DNA of 64,000 nucleotides from Mesorhizobium kowhaii (lineage in GTDB: Bacteria; Pseudomonadota; Alphaproteobacteria; Rhizobiales; Rhizobiaceae), in NCBI RefSeq assembly GCF_003253745.1, contig NZ_MZXV01000013.1:1116001-1180000 (forward strand), given 5' to 3'. Each line of letters starts with the position of its first letter. Position 1 is the first letter of the stretch. Made by a program: the position numbers and the translations under genes. Below are positions 18,790 to 26,168 of the stretch, in pieces. The notes under the pieces are model-generated. The model saw only the letters and a list, made by a program, of their open reading frames with translations. It ran no database searches and had not been told where the DNA came from.

Positions 18790-19257
18790 TTACGCAGCCT
18801 TCCAATCCGATGTGTAAAGCTCATGCCAGCCGATATGGCCTGACGTGCTGGCCGGTACGATGGGCTGGTCCGGGCCGTTCGGCTGCAGGAACATGAAGGT
18901 GGCGCCCTGTGGATCGGCGACGACGGCAAAGCGGCCGACGCCCGGAATGTCGTCGGGCTGGCGGTGAACAGCACCGCCGACTTTCTCCAGCGATGCCGTT
19001 GAGGCATCGACATCTTTTGTATGGATGTAGCCGAGCCAGGCGGGCGGCATACCCATCTTGGCCGCGTCCTCGGGTATCGTCATCAGCCCGCCGACGCCAC
19101 GCTCGCCGACATTCATGACGATATAGCGCGGCATGCCGGGGGCCTTGTCGAAAGGCTGCGCCGTCCAGCCGACCACCTTGGTGTAGAACGCCTCGGCGGC
19201 GTCGAGGTCTGTGGTCATCAATTCGTACCAGAAGAAGGGCATCGGGGATTTTGGCAT
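18790..19257 (-). CDS. VOC (glyoxalase/bleomycin-resistance) family protein
   Basis: A 155-residue protein of the vicinal-oxygen-chelate superfamily. It begins with the usual MPFFWYELMTTDLDAAEAFY segment, in which a small betaalphabetabetabeta module binds a metal or ligand. A second module covers the C-terminal half (VGRFAVVADPQGATFMFLQP). The ATG at 19257 has GGAG upstream (GTGAGGAGACCGACC), which decides the start. Substrate unknown; the family includes dioxygenases, isomerases and resistance proteins. Confidence 0.85.
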   Translation of the reverse strand: MPKSPMPFFWYELMTTDLDAAEAFYTKVVGWTAQPFDKAPGMPRYIVMNVGERGVGGLMTIPEDAAKMGMPPAWLGYIHTKDVDASTASLEKVGGAVHRQPDDIPGVGRFAVVADPQGATFMFLQPNGPDQPIVPASTSGHIGWHELYTSDWKAA

Positions 19258-19430
19258 GGTCGGTCTCCTCACCGGTTATGCATCGATCGTCGGTCGATCC
19301 ATCCTAGGACGATCTTCACGACGAAAATCCGACAACCGCCCAGACAATAATGTCGATCCATGACAAGCGTTCCCGGGTTGCGCGCCCATCGTTTTTCGAT
19401 TTCTCTGCGGTGACGAGGGGGTATCGTTTC

Positions 19431-20204
19431 ATGCGCCGGATGTCGCTCACGCCTGAGCTTGTCGCACTGTGCCATCGGGAGGGGGCCGATCCCGGCCCGG
19501 ACCCGAGCTGGACGGAGTTGAACGACGAGGATTTCCGGACCCTTGCCTTGCGGCTGTCTGACGAAGCCGACGACGGGCCGCTATGGGTGTACGCCTACGG
19601 GTCGCTGATCTGGAAGCCGGAGTTCGAGTCGGTCGAGCAACAGCTCGCTACGGCCTTCGGCTGGCACCGCTCCTTCTGCCTCGACATGGTGCGTTGGCGC
19701 GGCAGCGCCGAGCAGCCGGGGCTGATGATGGCGCTCGAACGGGGTGGACGATGCAACGGCGTGATCTATCGATTGCCTGAAGGCGAAAAACCGGCCCAGA
19801 TCGAAAGGCTGCTGCGGCGCGAGATCAGCGACCATGAAAGTATCGACACGGTCAGATGGCTGCCGGTGCATACGGCACAAGGGTCGCTGCGCGCGCTTGG
19901 CTTCTGGGTCGGCGTGAGGGGCAGGGGAACGTCGCTGAACCAGCCTCTGGACAGGGTGGCGAGCGTGCTGGCCAGAGCCTGCGGGCATATCGGGTCCGGC
20001 GCCGAATATCTCTACAACACTGTCAGTCATCTCGAAGCGTTCGGCATCCACGATGGCGGTTGCAGGAGCTGGTTGCAGACGAGATCCGGGCTGTCCATGG
20101 CCGTGCTGTCGAGCCCAGCCATTCGCTCGCACTGCAAACGCCATAACATGAGTATAAAAATCATGTTTTACTCAGGCTTTTCAGGGCCTTGCGTCGAAAA
20201 TTGA
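19431..20204 (+). CDS. Gamma-glutamylcyclotransferase (ChaC-like), C-terminus apparently frameshifted
   Basis: ChaC-family enzymes cleave glutathione to 5-oxoproline and Cys-Gly in the cytosol. The fold signature VYAYGSLIWKPEF follows DDGPLW, and the body matches the family up to NTVSHLEAFGIHD (codon ending 20054). After that point the frame gives an unusual tail of 49 residues that runs through the intergenic hairpin to 20204. In the adjacent frame the bases from 20054 encode WRLQELVADEIRA and stop at TAA 20144-20146, which looks like the expected family C-terminus. A deletion of 3n+1 bases near 20052-20056 would explain this. The start at 19431 is chosen for GAGGGGG upstream; an ATG at 19350 lacks a binding site. 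The protein may still fold, since the loss is C-terminal. Confidence 0.8.
   Translation: MRRMSLTPELVALCHREGADPGPDPSWTELNDEDFRTLALRLSDEADDGPLWVYAYGSLIWKPEFESVEQQLATAFGWHRSFCLDMVRWRGSAEQPGLMMALERGGRCNGVIYRLPEGEKPAQIERLLRREISDHESIDTVRWLPVHTAQGSLRALGFWVGVRGRGTSLNQPLDRVASVLARACGHIGSGAEYLYNTVSHLEAFGIHDGGCRSWLQTRSGLSMAVLSSPAIRSHCKRHNMSIKIMFYSGFSGPCVEN
20149..20174 (+). terminator. AT-rich stem-loop after the original ChaC end
   Basis: TGAG-TA-TAAAA pairs with TTTTACTCA with a 2-base bulge. It begins three bases after the out-of-frame TAA at 20144-20146 that would be the family-typical stop. Its position supports 20146 as the ancestral gene end. Confidence 0.4.
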
Positions 20205-20216
20205 CCAATTGATAAA
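20201..20216 (+). promoter_or_regulatory. RutR-like operator upstream of preT
   Basis: The bases TTGACCAATTGATAAA match the published RutR consensus TTGACCANNTGGTCAA at 12 of 14 defined positions, with a perfect left half-site. It lies 51 bases before the preT start and overlaps a possible -35 element (TTGACC), so bound RutR would be expected to repress. A second box lies before the aminotransferase gene at 34716-34731. Confidence 0.55.
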
Positions 20217-20266
20217 AAAATAAAACGTGCTAGCCTTCCCCAAAACGAAAACATGGGGAACTGACG

Positions 20267-21622
20267 ATGCCAGCAGGCCAGTTCAAAGAGGGTATTGCCG
20301 GAGGCCGGCTTGCGGCCGACCAGTATGCGGACAATTTTTCCGACCTGCACCCGCCGCTCGATCATCATGAAGCGCTGGTCGAATCCGACCGCTGCTATTT
20401 CTGCTACGACGCGCCGTGCATGAATGCATGCCCGACCTCGATCGACATTCCGCTGTTCATCCGCCAGATCTCGACCGGCAATCCGATCGGTTCGGCCAAG
20501 ACGATTTTCGACCAGAACATTCTGGGCGGCATGTGCGCCCGCGTCTGCCCGACCGAGACGCTGTGCGAGGAGGTCTGTGTGCGCGAGGTGGCGGAAGGCA
20601 AGCCGGTGCAGATCGGCCGCTTGCAGCGCTACGCCACCGATGTCGCGATGAGCGAGGACAAGCAGTTTTATCAACGCGCCACTGCCACCGGCAAGACGGT
20701 CGCCGTGGTCGGGGCAGGGCCGGCCGGCCTCGCCGCTGCGCACCGGCTCGCCCGCCATGGCCATGACGTGACCATCCTGGAGGCGCGGTCGAAGGCCGGT
20801 GGGCTCAACGAATACGGCATCGCCGCCTACAAGAGCGTCGACAATTTCGCCCAGGCCGAAGTCGACTACGTCACCGCCATCGGTGGCATCGACATCCAGA
20901 ACGGCAAGGCGCTTGGCCGCGACTATCAGCTGTCCGACCTGATGCGCAATTACGATGCGGTGTTTCTCGGCATGGGGCTTGGCGGCGTCAATGCGCTGCG
21001 CGCCGATGGCGAGGATGCCGACGGCGTCACCAATGCGGTCGAGTTCATTGCCGAGCTGCGCCAGGCCAGCGATCTTTCCAGCCTGCCGGTTGGTCGGCGC
21101 GTCGTCGTCATCGGCGGCGGCATGACGGCGATCGACGCGGCGGTGCAGTCGAAGCTGCTCGGCGCCGAGGAAGTGACGATCTGCTACCGGCGCGGCCATG
21201 AGCAGATGAACGCTTCCGGGTTCGAACAGGATCTGGCTGCCGCCAATGGCGTCACCATCCGCCACTGGCTGCAGCCGAAGCGGGTGATTGCCGAAGGCGG
21301 CAAGGTGTCTGCCATCGAACTCGAATACACCGCCATGAATGGCGACAGGCTTGCCGGCACCGGCGAGACGCTGACGCTCATCGCTGACCAGGTGTTCAAG
21401 GCGATCGGCCAGAGTTTTGTCCCGGCCGCGCTCAACGGCAGCGGTGCTGCGATCGAGCTCGAAGCCGGTCGCATCAAGGTCGATGCGGAAGGGCGCACGT
21501 CGCTTGCCAAGGTCTGGGCCGGCGGCGACTGCATATTCGGCGGCGACGACCTGACCGTCTCGGCCGTCGCGCAAGGCCGCGATGCGGCGGAGAGCATCCA
21601 CAGGAGCCTCGCTCAGGGATAG
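20267..21622 (+). CDS. preT: NAD-dependent dihydropyrimidine dehydrogenase, small subunit PreT
   Basis: A 451-residue flavoprotein that passes electrons between NAD(P)H and PreA for reduction of uracil and thymine, the first step of reductive pyrimidine breakdown. The N-terminal Fe-S domain has CYFCYDAPCMNAC (about 44-56) and a second cysteine set in MCARVCPTETLCEEVC. The FAD motif VAVVGAGPAGLAAAHRLA is near residue 145 and the NAD(P) motif VVVIGGGMTAIDAA near residue 280. It heads a three-gene operon (preT, methyltransferase, preA), and the next start is 4 bases after its stop. A RutR-like site lies in its promoter region. Confidence 0.93.
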   Translation: MPAGQFKEGIAGGRLAADQYADNFSDLHPPLDHHEALVESDRCYFCYDAPCMNACPTSIDIPLFIRQISTGNPIGSAKTIFDQNILGGMCARVCPTETLCEEVCVREVAEGKPVQIGRLQRYATDVAMSEDKQFYQRATATGKTVAVVGAGPAGLAAAHRLARHGHDVTILEARSKAGGLNEYGIAAYKSVDNFAQAEVDYVTAIGGIDIQNGKALGRDYQLSDLMRNYDAVFLGMGLGGVNALRADGEDADGVTNAVEFIAELRQASDLSSLPVGRRVVVIGGGMTAIDAAVQSKLLGAEEVTICYRRGHEQMNASGFEQDLAAANGVTIRHWLQPKRVIAEGGKVSAIELEYTAMNGDRLAGTGETLTLIADQVFKAIGQSFVPAALNGSGAAIELEAGRIKVDAEGRTSLAKVWAGGDCIFGGDDLTVSAVAQGRDAAESIHRSLAQG

Positions 21623-21626
21623 GATC

Positions 21627-22469
21627 ATGGCCACGGTGGAACCGGGCATCGCCCGTCACTACGACATATCGGGTCTGGAAGAGCGGATTATTGACGCGCT
21701 CGCCGATTGGGGCGTGGACGTTGCCAATCTGAGTGCGAGCGATCTCGAAGCGGTCGACGAATTCCACATTGGCGGTGTGGCCGCCACGAAGGCACTCATC
21801 GAGCAGATGGGGCTGAAGCCGGCGACCAAACTCCTCGACATCGGATCTGGCGTCGGCGGTCCGGCCCGCTTTGTCGCGAACAGCGCCGGCGCCGATGTTA
21901 CCGGCATTGATCTCACGCAAAGCTATGTCGATATCGCGACCAGCCTGTCGAAGCGAACCGGGATGGCCGGCAAGACGCGGTTCGTGCAAGGCAGCGCGCT
22001 GGACATGCCATTCGCGGACGCCAGCTTCGATGCGGCTGTCATCCTGCATGTCGGCATGAACCTTCCCGACAAGCCGAGACTGATGAGCGAGGCTGCCCGC
22101 GTGCTGCTACCGGGCAGCGTCTTGGCCGTCTACGATGTGATGCGGCTGAAGGACGGCGCGCTGACCTATCCGCTGCCATGGGCGTCTGATGAAACCATGT
22201 CCTTCGTCGCCACGCCGGACGACTATCGCTCGGCCGCCGTCGCCGCGGGGTTTTCTGTGACCGCCGAGCGGCCGCGCGGCGCCTTTGCCATTGAATTCTT
22301 TGCCACGATGCGTGCGCGCCTGGCAGCCGCGCAAGCGGAAGGCAACAAGGCGCCGCCCGGCGTCGGCCTCATCATGGGCGAGGACGCCCGCACCAAGATT
22401 GCCAATATCACCGCCGCGCTTGAAGGCGGCATTCTTGCACCCGTCGAACTGCTCCTTCGTCTCGGTTGA
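21627..22469 (+). CDS. SAM-dependent class I methyltransferase inside the preT-preA operon
   Basis: A 280-residue small-molecule methyltransferase. Motif I is LLDIGSGVGGPARFVA (about residues 70-85), followed by the acidic post-I residue in VTGIDLTQSYVDIA and the Methyltransf_11 region FADASFDAAVILHVGMNLP. It resembles sarcosine/dimethylglycine or sterol-type N- or C-methyltransferases more than nucleic-acid enzymes. It begins 4 bases after preT and ends 12 bases before preA, so it is almost surely co-translated with them. No methylation step belongs to the known reductive pyrimidine pathway, so its role is open: a modified base or a detoxified intermediate are guesses. Confidence 0.88.
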   Translation: MATVEPGIARHYDISGLEERIIDALADWGVDVANLSASDLEAVDEFHIGGVAATKALIEQMGLKPATKLLDIGSGVGGPARFVANSAGADVTGIDLTQSYVDIATSLSKRTGMAGKTRFVQGSALDMPFADASFDAAVILHVGMNLPDKPRLMSEAARVLLPGSVLAVYDVMRLKDGALTYPLPWASDETMSFVATPDDYRSAAVAAGFSVTAERPRGAFAIEFFATMRARLAAAQAEGNKAPPGVGLIMGEDARTKIANITAALEGGILAPVELLLRLG

Positions 22470-22481
22470 AAGGGACCTGTC

Positions 22482-23795
22482 ATGGCAGACATCCGCAACA
22501 ATTTCGTCGGCATCAAATCGCCCAATCCGTTCTGGCTGGCCTCGGCGCCGCCGACCGACAAGGCCTACAACGTCATCCGCGCCTTCAAGGCCGGTTGGGG
22601 CGGTGTGGTGTGGAAGACGCTGGGCGAGGAAGGTCCGCCGGTGGTCAACGTCAACGGCCCGCGCTACGGTGCGATCTGGGGCGCCGACCGGCGATTGCTC
22701 GGCCTCAACAACATCGAGCTGATCACCGACCGCGACCTGCAGGTCAATCTGCGCGAGATCAAGCAGGTCAAGAAGGACTGGCCCGACCGCGCCATCGTCG
22801 TCTCGCTGATGGTGCCGTGCGTCGAGGAGAGCTGGAAGGCGATCTTGCCGGTGGTCGAGGAGACAGAGGCCGACGGCATCGAGCTCAATTTCGGCTGCCC
22901 GCATGGCATGTCGGAGCGCGGCATGGGCGCCGCCGTCGGCCAGGTGCCGGAATACATCGAAATGGTGGTGCGCTGGTGCAAGCAGAACACCCGCATGCCG
23001 GTCATCACCAAGCTGACGCCCAACATCACCGATGTGCGCAAGCCCGCGCGCGCCGCCTTTGCCGGCGGCACCGACGCGGTGTCGCTGATCAACACCATCA
23101 ACTCGATCACCGGCGTCGACCTCGACAGTTTTGCACCGCAGCCGACCATCGACGGCAAGGGCTCGCATGGCGGCTATTGCGGCCCGGCGGTGAAGCCGAT
23201 CGCCATGAACATGGTGGCCGAGATCGCGCGTGATCCCGAAACCCACGGCCTGCCGATCTCCGGCATTGGCGGCATCACCACCTGGCGCGATGCGGCCGAG
23301 TTCATGGCGCTTGGCGCTGGCAATGTGCAGGTGTGCACTGCGGCGATGACCTATGGCTTCAAGATCGTGCAGGAGATGATCGCCGGTCTCGAAAACTGGA
23401 TGGACGAGAAGGGCCATGCCTCGCTCGACGACATTGTCGGCCGCGCTACGCCCAACGTCACCGACTGGCAGTATCTCAACCTCAACTATGTCGCCAAGGC
23501 ACGTATCGACCAGGACGCCTGCATCAAATGCGGCCGCTGCCACATCGCCTGCGAGGACACCTCGCATCAGGCGATCACCAGCATGGTCGACGGCAAGAGG
23601 CATTTCGAGGTGATCGAGGCCGAATGCGTCGGCTGCAATCTGTGCGTCAATGTCTGCCCGGTCGAGAACTGCATCACCATGGAACCGCTGGCGGCAGGCG
23701 TTATGGACCAGCGCACCGGAAAGCCGGTGTCGCCGATCTACGCCAACTGGACGACGCACCCGAACAACCCGATGGCCAAGGTGGCGGCGGAGTAG
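22482..23795 (+). CDS. preA: NAD-dependent dihydropyrimidine dehydrogenase, catalytic subunit PreA
   Basis: A 437-residue FMN enzyme that reduces uracil/thymine to the 5,6-dihydro forms with electrons from PreT. Residues 1-310 form the dihydroorotate-dehydrogenase-like barrel (NPFWLASAPPTD, NFGCPHGMSERGMG, KLTPNITDV, SGIGGI). The C-terminus binds two 4Fe-4S clusters through CIKCGRCHIAC (about 347) and CVGCNLCVNVC (about 383). The loop is closer to mammalian DPD (PHGMGERGMG) than to the E. coli PreA form. However, the position of the mammalian catalytic cysteine is Val152 here (GAAVGQ). Last gene of the operon; a clear intrinsic terminator follows. Confidence 0.94.
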   Translation: MADIRNNFVGIKSPNPFWLASAPPTDKAYNVIRAFKAGWGGVVWKTLGEEGPPVVNVNGPRYGAIWGADRRLLGLNNIELITDRDLQVNLREIKQVKKDWPDRAIVVSLMVPCVEESWKAILPVVEETEADGIELNFGCPHGMSERGMGAAVGQVPEYIEMVVRWCKQNTRMPVITKLTPNITDVRKPARAAFAGGTDAVSLINTINSITGVDLDSFAPQPTIDGKGSHGGYCGPAVKPIAMNMVAEIARDPETHGLPISGIGGITTWRDAAEFMALGAGNVQVCTAAMTYGFKIVQEMIAGLENWMDEKGHASLDDIVGRATPNVTDWQYLNLNYVAKARIDQDACIKCGRCHIACEDTSHQAITSMVDGKRHFEVIEAECVGCNLCVNVCPVENCITMEPLAAGVMDQRTGKPVSPIYANWTTHPNNPMAKVAAE

Positions 23796-23818
23796 GAGCA
23801 GCCATTCGTCGAAAAAAG

Positions 23819-23842
23819 CGGCGCCTTCGGGCGCCGTTTTTT
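23819..23842 (+). terminator. Intrinsic terminator of the preT-preA operon
   Basis: A 7-bp GC stem CGGCGCC/GGCGCCG with a TTCG tetraloop is followed by six T and preceded by six A. It starts 24 bases after the preA stop. The flanking A-run means it could also act on the other strand, but no minus-strand gene ends here. Confidence 0.85.
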
Positions 23843-23857
23843 CATTTTCCTATTGCA

Positions 23858-23886
23858 GATAAAAAATATCCACGATAAAAATTATC
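23858..23886 (+). promoter_or_regulatory. Two 13-bp palindromes before the Rrf2 gene (candidate operators)
   Basis: GATAAAAAATATC at 23858-23870 and GATAAAAATTATC at 23874-23886 are both perfect inverted repeats of GATA-type arms and are spaced 16 bases start to start. They lie 20-50 bases before the Rrf2-family start codon, in otherwise AT-rich DNA. Rrf2 proteins bind AT-rich dyads and usually regulate themselves, so these are candidate autoregulatory sites for this regulator and the CMD gene behind it. Confidence 0.5.
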
Positions 23887-23906
23887 TATGAATAGAGATC
23901 GACACC

Positions 23907-24425
23907 ATGAAGCTGGGCGAGGGCGTTGAAGCAGCCATCCACTGCGCCGCCATGCTGGCCGGCGTGGATGGCGACGCGACCATTCCCGGCGCCGCCATGG
24001 CGGAGGCCTTTGGCCTGTCGCCGAGCTATCTCCTGAAGCATCTCAACATGCTGAGCGTGGCTCGCATCCTGGAATCGGTGCCGGGACCGGCGGGCGGGTA
24101 CCGGCTGGCGCGACCGGCCGAGCACATAACGCTGCTCGATATCGTGCTCGCTGTCGAAGGGCGCGAACCGGCCTTTCGCTGCGGCGAAATCCGTCGCAAC
24201 GGTCCGGCCAGGCTCGATGTCTCGGCTTACGTGAAGCCCTGCGGCATCAACGCCGCGATGCTGAAGGCCGAGAAGGCCTACCGCGCCGCACTCGCCGAGG
24301 CGAAGCTGTCCGACATCGTGTCCGAATTCATGACGGATGCCGATCCGCGTTCGGTCGCCGCCGGCTGCGCTTTCGTGGCGCGCCATCAGCGGCCGCAGAA
24401 ATCCAGTTCAACCAAGCAAGCGTAA
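23907..24425 (+). CDS. Rrf2 family transcriptional regulator
   Basis: A 172-residue cytoplasmic winged-helix regulator. The start MKLGEGVEAAIHCAAMLA and the wing GPAGGYRLARPAEHITLLDIV are typical of the family, whose members include IscR and NsrR. The usual Fe-S cysteine triad is not seen: cysteines are at positions 13, 92 and 112, plus one near 151. A [2Fe-2S] cluster of the NsrR or IscR kind is therefore doubtful, and thiol sensing by Cys92/Cys112 is possible. It is followed after 11 bases by an AhpD-like gene, forming a two-gene operon with paired palindromes in the leader. Confidence 0.88.
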   Translation: MKLGEGVEAAIHCAAMLAGVDGDATIPGAAMAEAFGLSPSYLLKHLNMLSVARILESVPGPAGGYRLARPAEHITLLDIVLAVEGREPAFRCGEIRRNGPARLDVSAYVKPCGINAAMLKAEKAYRAALAEAKLSDIVSEFMTDADPRSVAAGCAFVARHQRPQKSSSTKQA

Positions 24426-24436
24426 AGGACAAGACG

Positions 24437-24895
24437 ATGAAACAGAGGCTCCAGTTCTTCGCCAAGGCGCCGGAGATCATGAAGGCGGTGTCGGCGCTCA
24501 ACAAGGCGGTGGACGAATGCGGGCTCGAGGAAAGCCTGCTGCACCTGATCAAGCTCAGGGCGTCGCAGATCAATGGCTGCTCGTTCTGCGTCGAGATGCA
24601 CAGCCGCGAGGCCAGGCGCGACGGCGAGACCGAGCAACGGCTCTATCTGGTGTCGGCCTGGAAGGAATCGCCGCTGTTTTCCGGGCGCGAACGTGCCGCC
24701 TTCGCTTGGACCGAGGCGGTCACTTTGATCGCCAACAACGGCGTGTCGGACGAACTCTATGCAAAGACGCTCGAGCATTTCTCGGAAGAGGAACTGGTCA
24801 AGCTGTCCGTCGCGCTCGGCATGATCAACACGTGGAACCGGCTTTGCATCCCGTTCCACGCCCTTCATCCGATGCCGGCGGCCAAGGCTGCCTGA
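24437..24895 (+). CDS. Carboxymuconolactone decarboxylase (AhpD-like) family protein
   Basis: A 152-residue protein of the AhpD/CMD family. It carries the redox pair CSFCVEMHSREAR (CxxC followed by His, about residues 50-56), which is the peroxidase-type active site rather than the decarboxylase type. Such proteins act as alkylhydroperoxidases or thiol reductases. The preceding Rrf2 gene probably controls it, and the pair suggests a response to peroxide or nitrosative stress. Its length fits the one-domain family. Confidence 0.88.
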   Translation: MKQRLQFFAKAPEIMKAVSALNKAVDECGLEESLLHLIKLRASQINGCSFCVEMHSREARRDGETEQRLYLVSAWKESPLFSGRERAAFAWTEAVTLIANNGVSDELYAKTLEHFSEEELVKLSVALGMINTWNRLCIPFHALHPMPAAKAA

Positions 24896-25056
24896 TTGCC
24901 CAAGAGTGCTTTGGAGCGCGTCCAGGAGGCGGCGCTGGATGCGCGTTCTCATAGCGACTGCGGCACTGCAGCCCCGACGGCATCGATCATTAAATCGGAA
25001 CCAATCGAGCCGTTGACGCATTTCGCCCCTGTATGCCGAGCATCCCGGGATGAAAT

Positions 25057-26118
25057 ATGAAAATTGCCCATGTCGCGCCGCTTTATGAATCGGTGCCGCC
25101 CAAACTTTATGGCGGCACTGAACGCATCGTCTCGTATCTGACTGAAGCGCTGGTCGATCTGGGCCATGAAGTGACGCTGTTTGCCAGTGGCGACAGCCAG
25201 ACTTCCGCAAAGCTGGTCGCCGGCCGGGAATGCGCGCTTCGCCTCGATCCGCGTCCGCTCAAATCCGAGATCGCGGCGCATCTTTCGATGCTTGCCGAGG
25301 TGCGGAAACGGGCGCGCGAGTTTGACGTCATCCACTTCCACCTCAGCCACTTCCTGCACTTTTCCTTCTTCGAGGACATGGCGGAGCGGACGGTGACGAC
25401 GCCGCATGGCAGGCTGGACTATGTCGACCTGGCGCCGGCCTATGAGCGTTTCCCGCGCTTTCCGATGATTTCCATTTCGCACAGCCAGAAGGCAGGCCTT
25501 GCCAGGGCCAACTGGTTGGCAACAATCCACCACGGACTGCCGACCGGTATCTATGAACCGACTTTCGAGACGAAGGCGCAGGAACCCTATCTTGCCTTCC
25601 TCGGCCGGTTCTCACGCGACAAGCGCCCCGATCGCGCCATCGAGATCGCCTTGCGCTCGGGGCTCAGGCTGAAGCTTGCGGCAAAGATCGGCGACGACGA
25701 TAGCGCCTATTTCCACGAGGTGGTCGAGCCTTTGATCGACGGCGATCGCATCGACTATGTCGGCGAGATCGAGGAGCACCAGAAGGCGGAATTTCTCGGC
25801 AACGCGGCCGGCCTCTTGTTCCCGATCGACTGGCCGGAGCCCTTCGGCCTTGTCGCCATCGAGGCAATGGCCTGCGGCACGCCGGTGATCGCCTGGAATT
25901 GCGGCGCACTGCCCGAGATCATCGATCAGGGCGTGACCGGCTTTATCGCGGATTCGATGGATGGCGCGGTCGCCGCGGTGCCGGACTTGCTGCGGCTCGA
26001 CAGGCGAAAGGTGAGAGCCGTTTTCGAAAAACGGTTTTCCGCCAGAAGAATGGCCGGCGACTATTTGGCTGCCTATGCGCGCCTGATCGGTGTCGCAAGC
26101 GAAGCGAAGGCGTCGTGA
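25057..26118 (+). CDS. Glycosyltransferase family 4 (GT-B fold)
   Basis: A 353-residue retaining glycosyltransferase. The N-terminal lobe starts MKIAHVAPLYESVPPKLYGG, with the GGTERI loop typical of GT4 enzymes. The C-terminal nucleotide-sugar lobe has FLGRFSRDKRPDRAIE and the EPFGLVAIEAMACGTPVIA motif (E-x7-E). It stands 50 bases before the amylo-1,6-glucosidase gene and near otsA/otsB. A part in alpha-glucan or capsule-like storage sugar synthesis is plausible, but donor and acceptor are unknown. Confidence 0.9.
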   Translation: MKIAHVAPLYESVPPKLYGGTERIVSYLTEALVDLGHEVTLFASGDSQTSAKLVAGRECALRLDPRPLKSEIAAHLSMLAEVRKRAREFDVIHFHLSHFLHFSFFEDMAERTVTTPHGRLDYVDLAPAYERFPRFPMISISHSQKAGLARANWLATIHHGLPTGIYEPTFETKAQEPYLAFLGRFSRDKRPDRAIEIALRSGLRLKLAAKIGDDDSAYFHEVVEPLIDGDRIDYVGEIEEHQKAEFLGNAAGLLFPIDWPEPFGLVAIEAMACGTPVIAWNCGALPEIIDQGVTGFIADSMDGAVAAVPDLLRLDRRKVRAVFEKRFSARRMAGDYLAAYARLIGVASEAKAS

Positions 26119-26168
26119 GCGGCGACGCGCTCGAACGACGGGAACGAAACGACAGGGATTTTTGACGA

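Noticed and set aside
19350..19430. Upstream ATG at 19350 as start of the ChaC-like gene
   Set aside because: No ribosome-binding sequence precedes it and the extra 27 residues do not match the family; GAGGGGG precedes the ATG at 19431.
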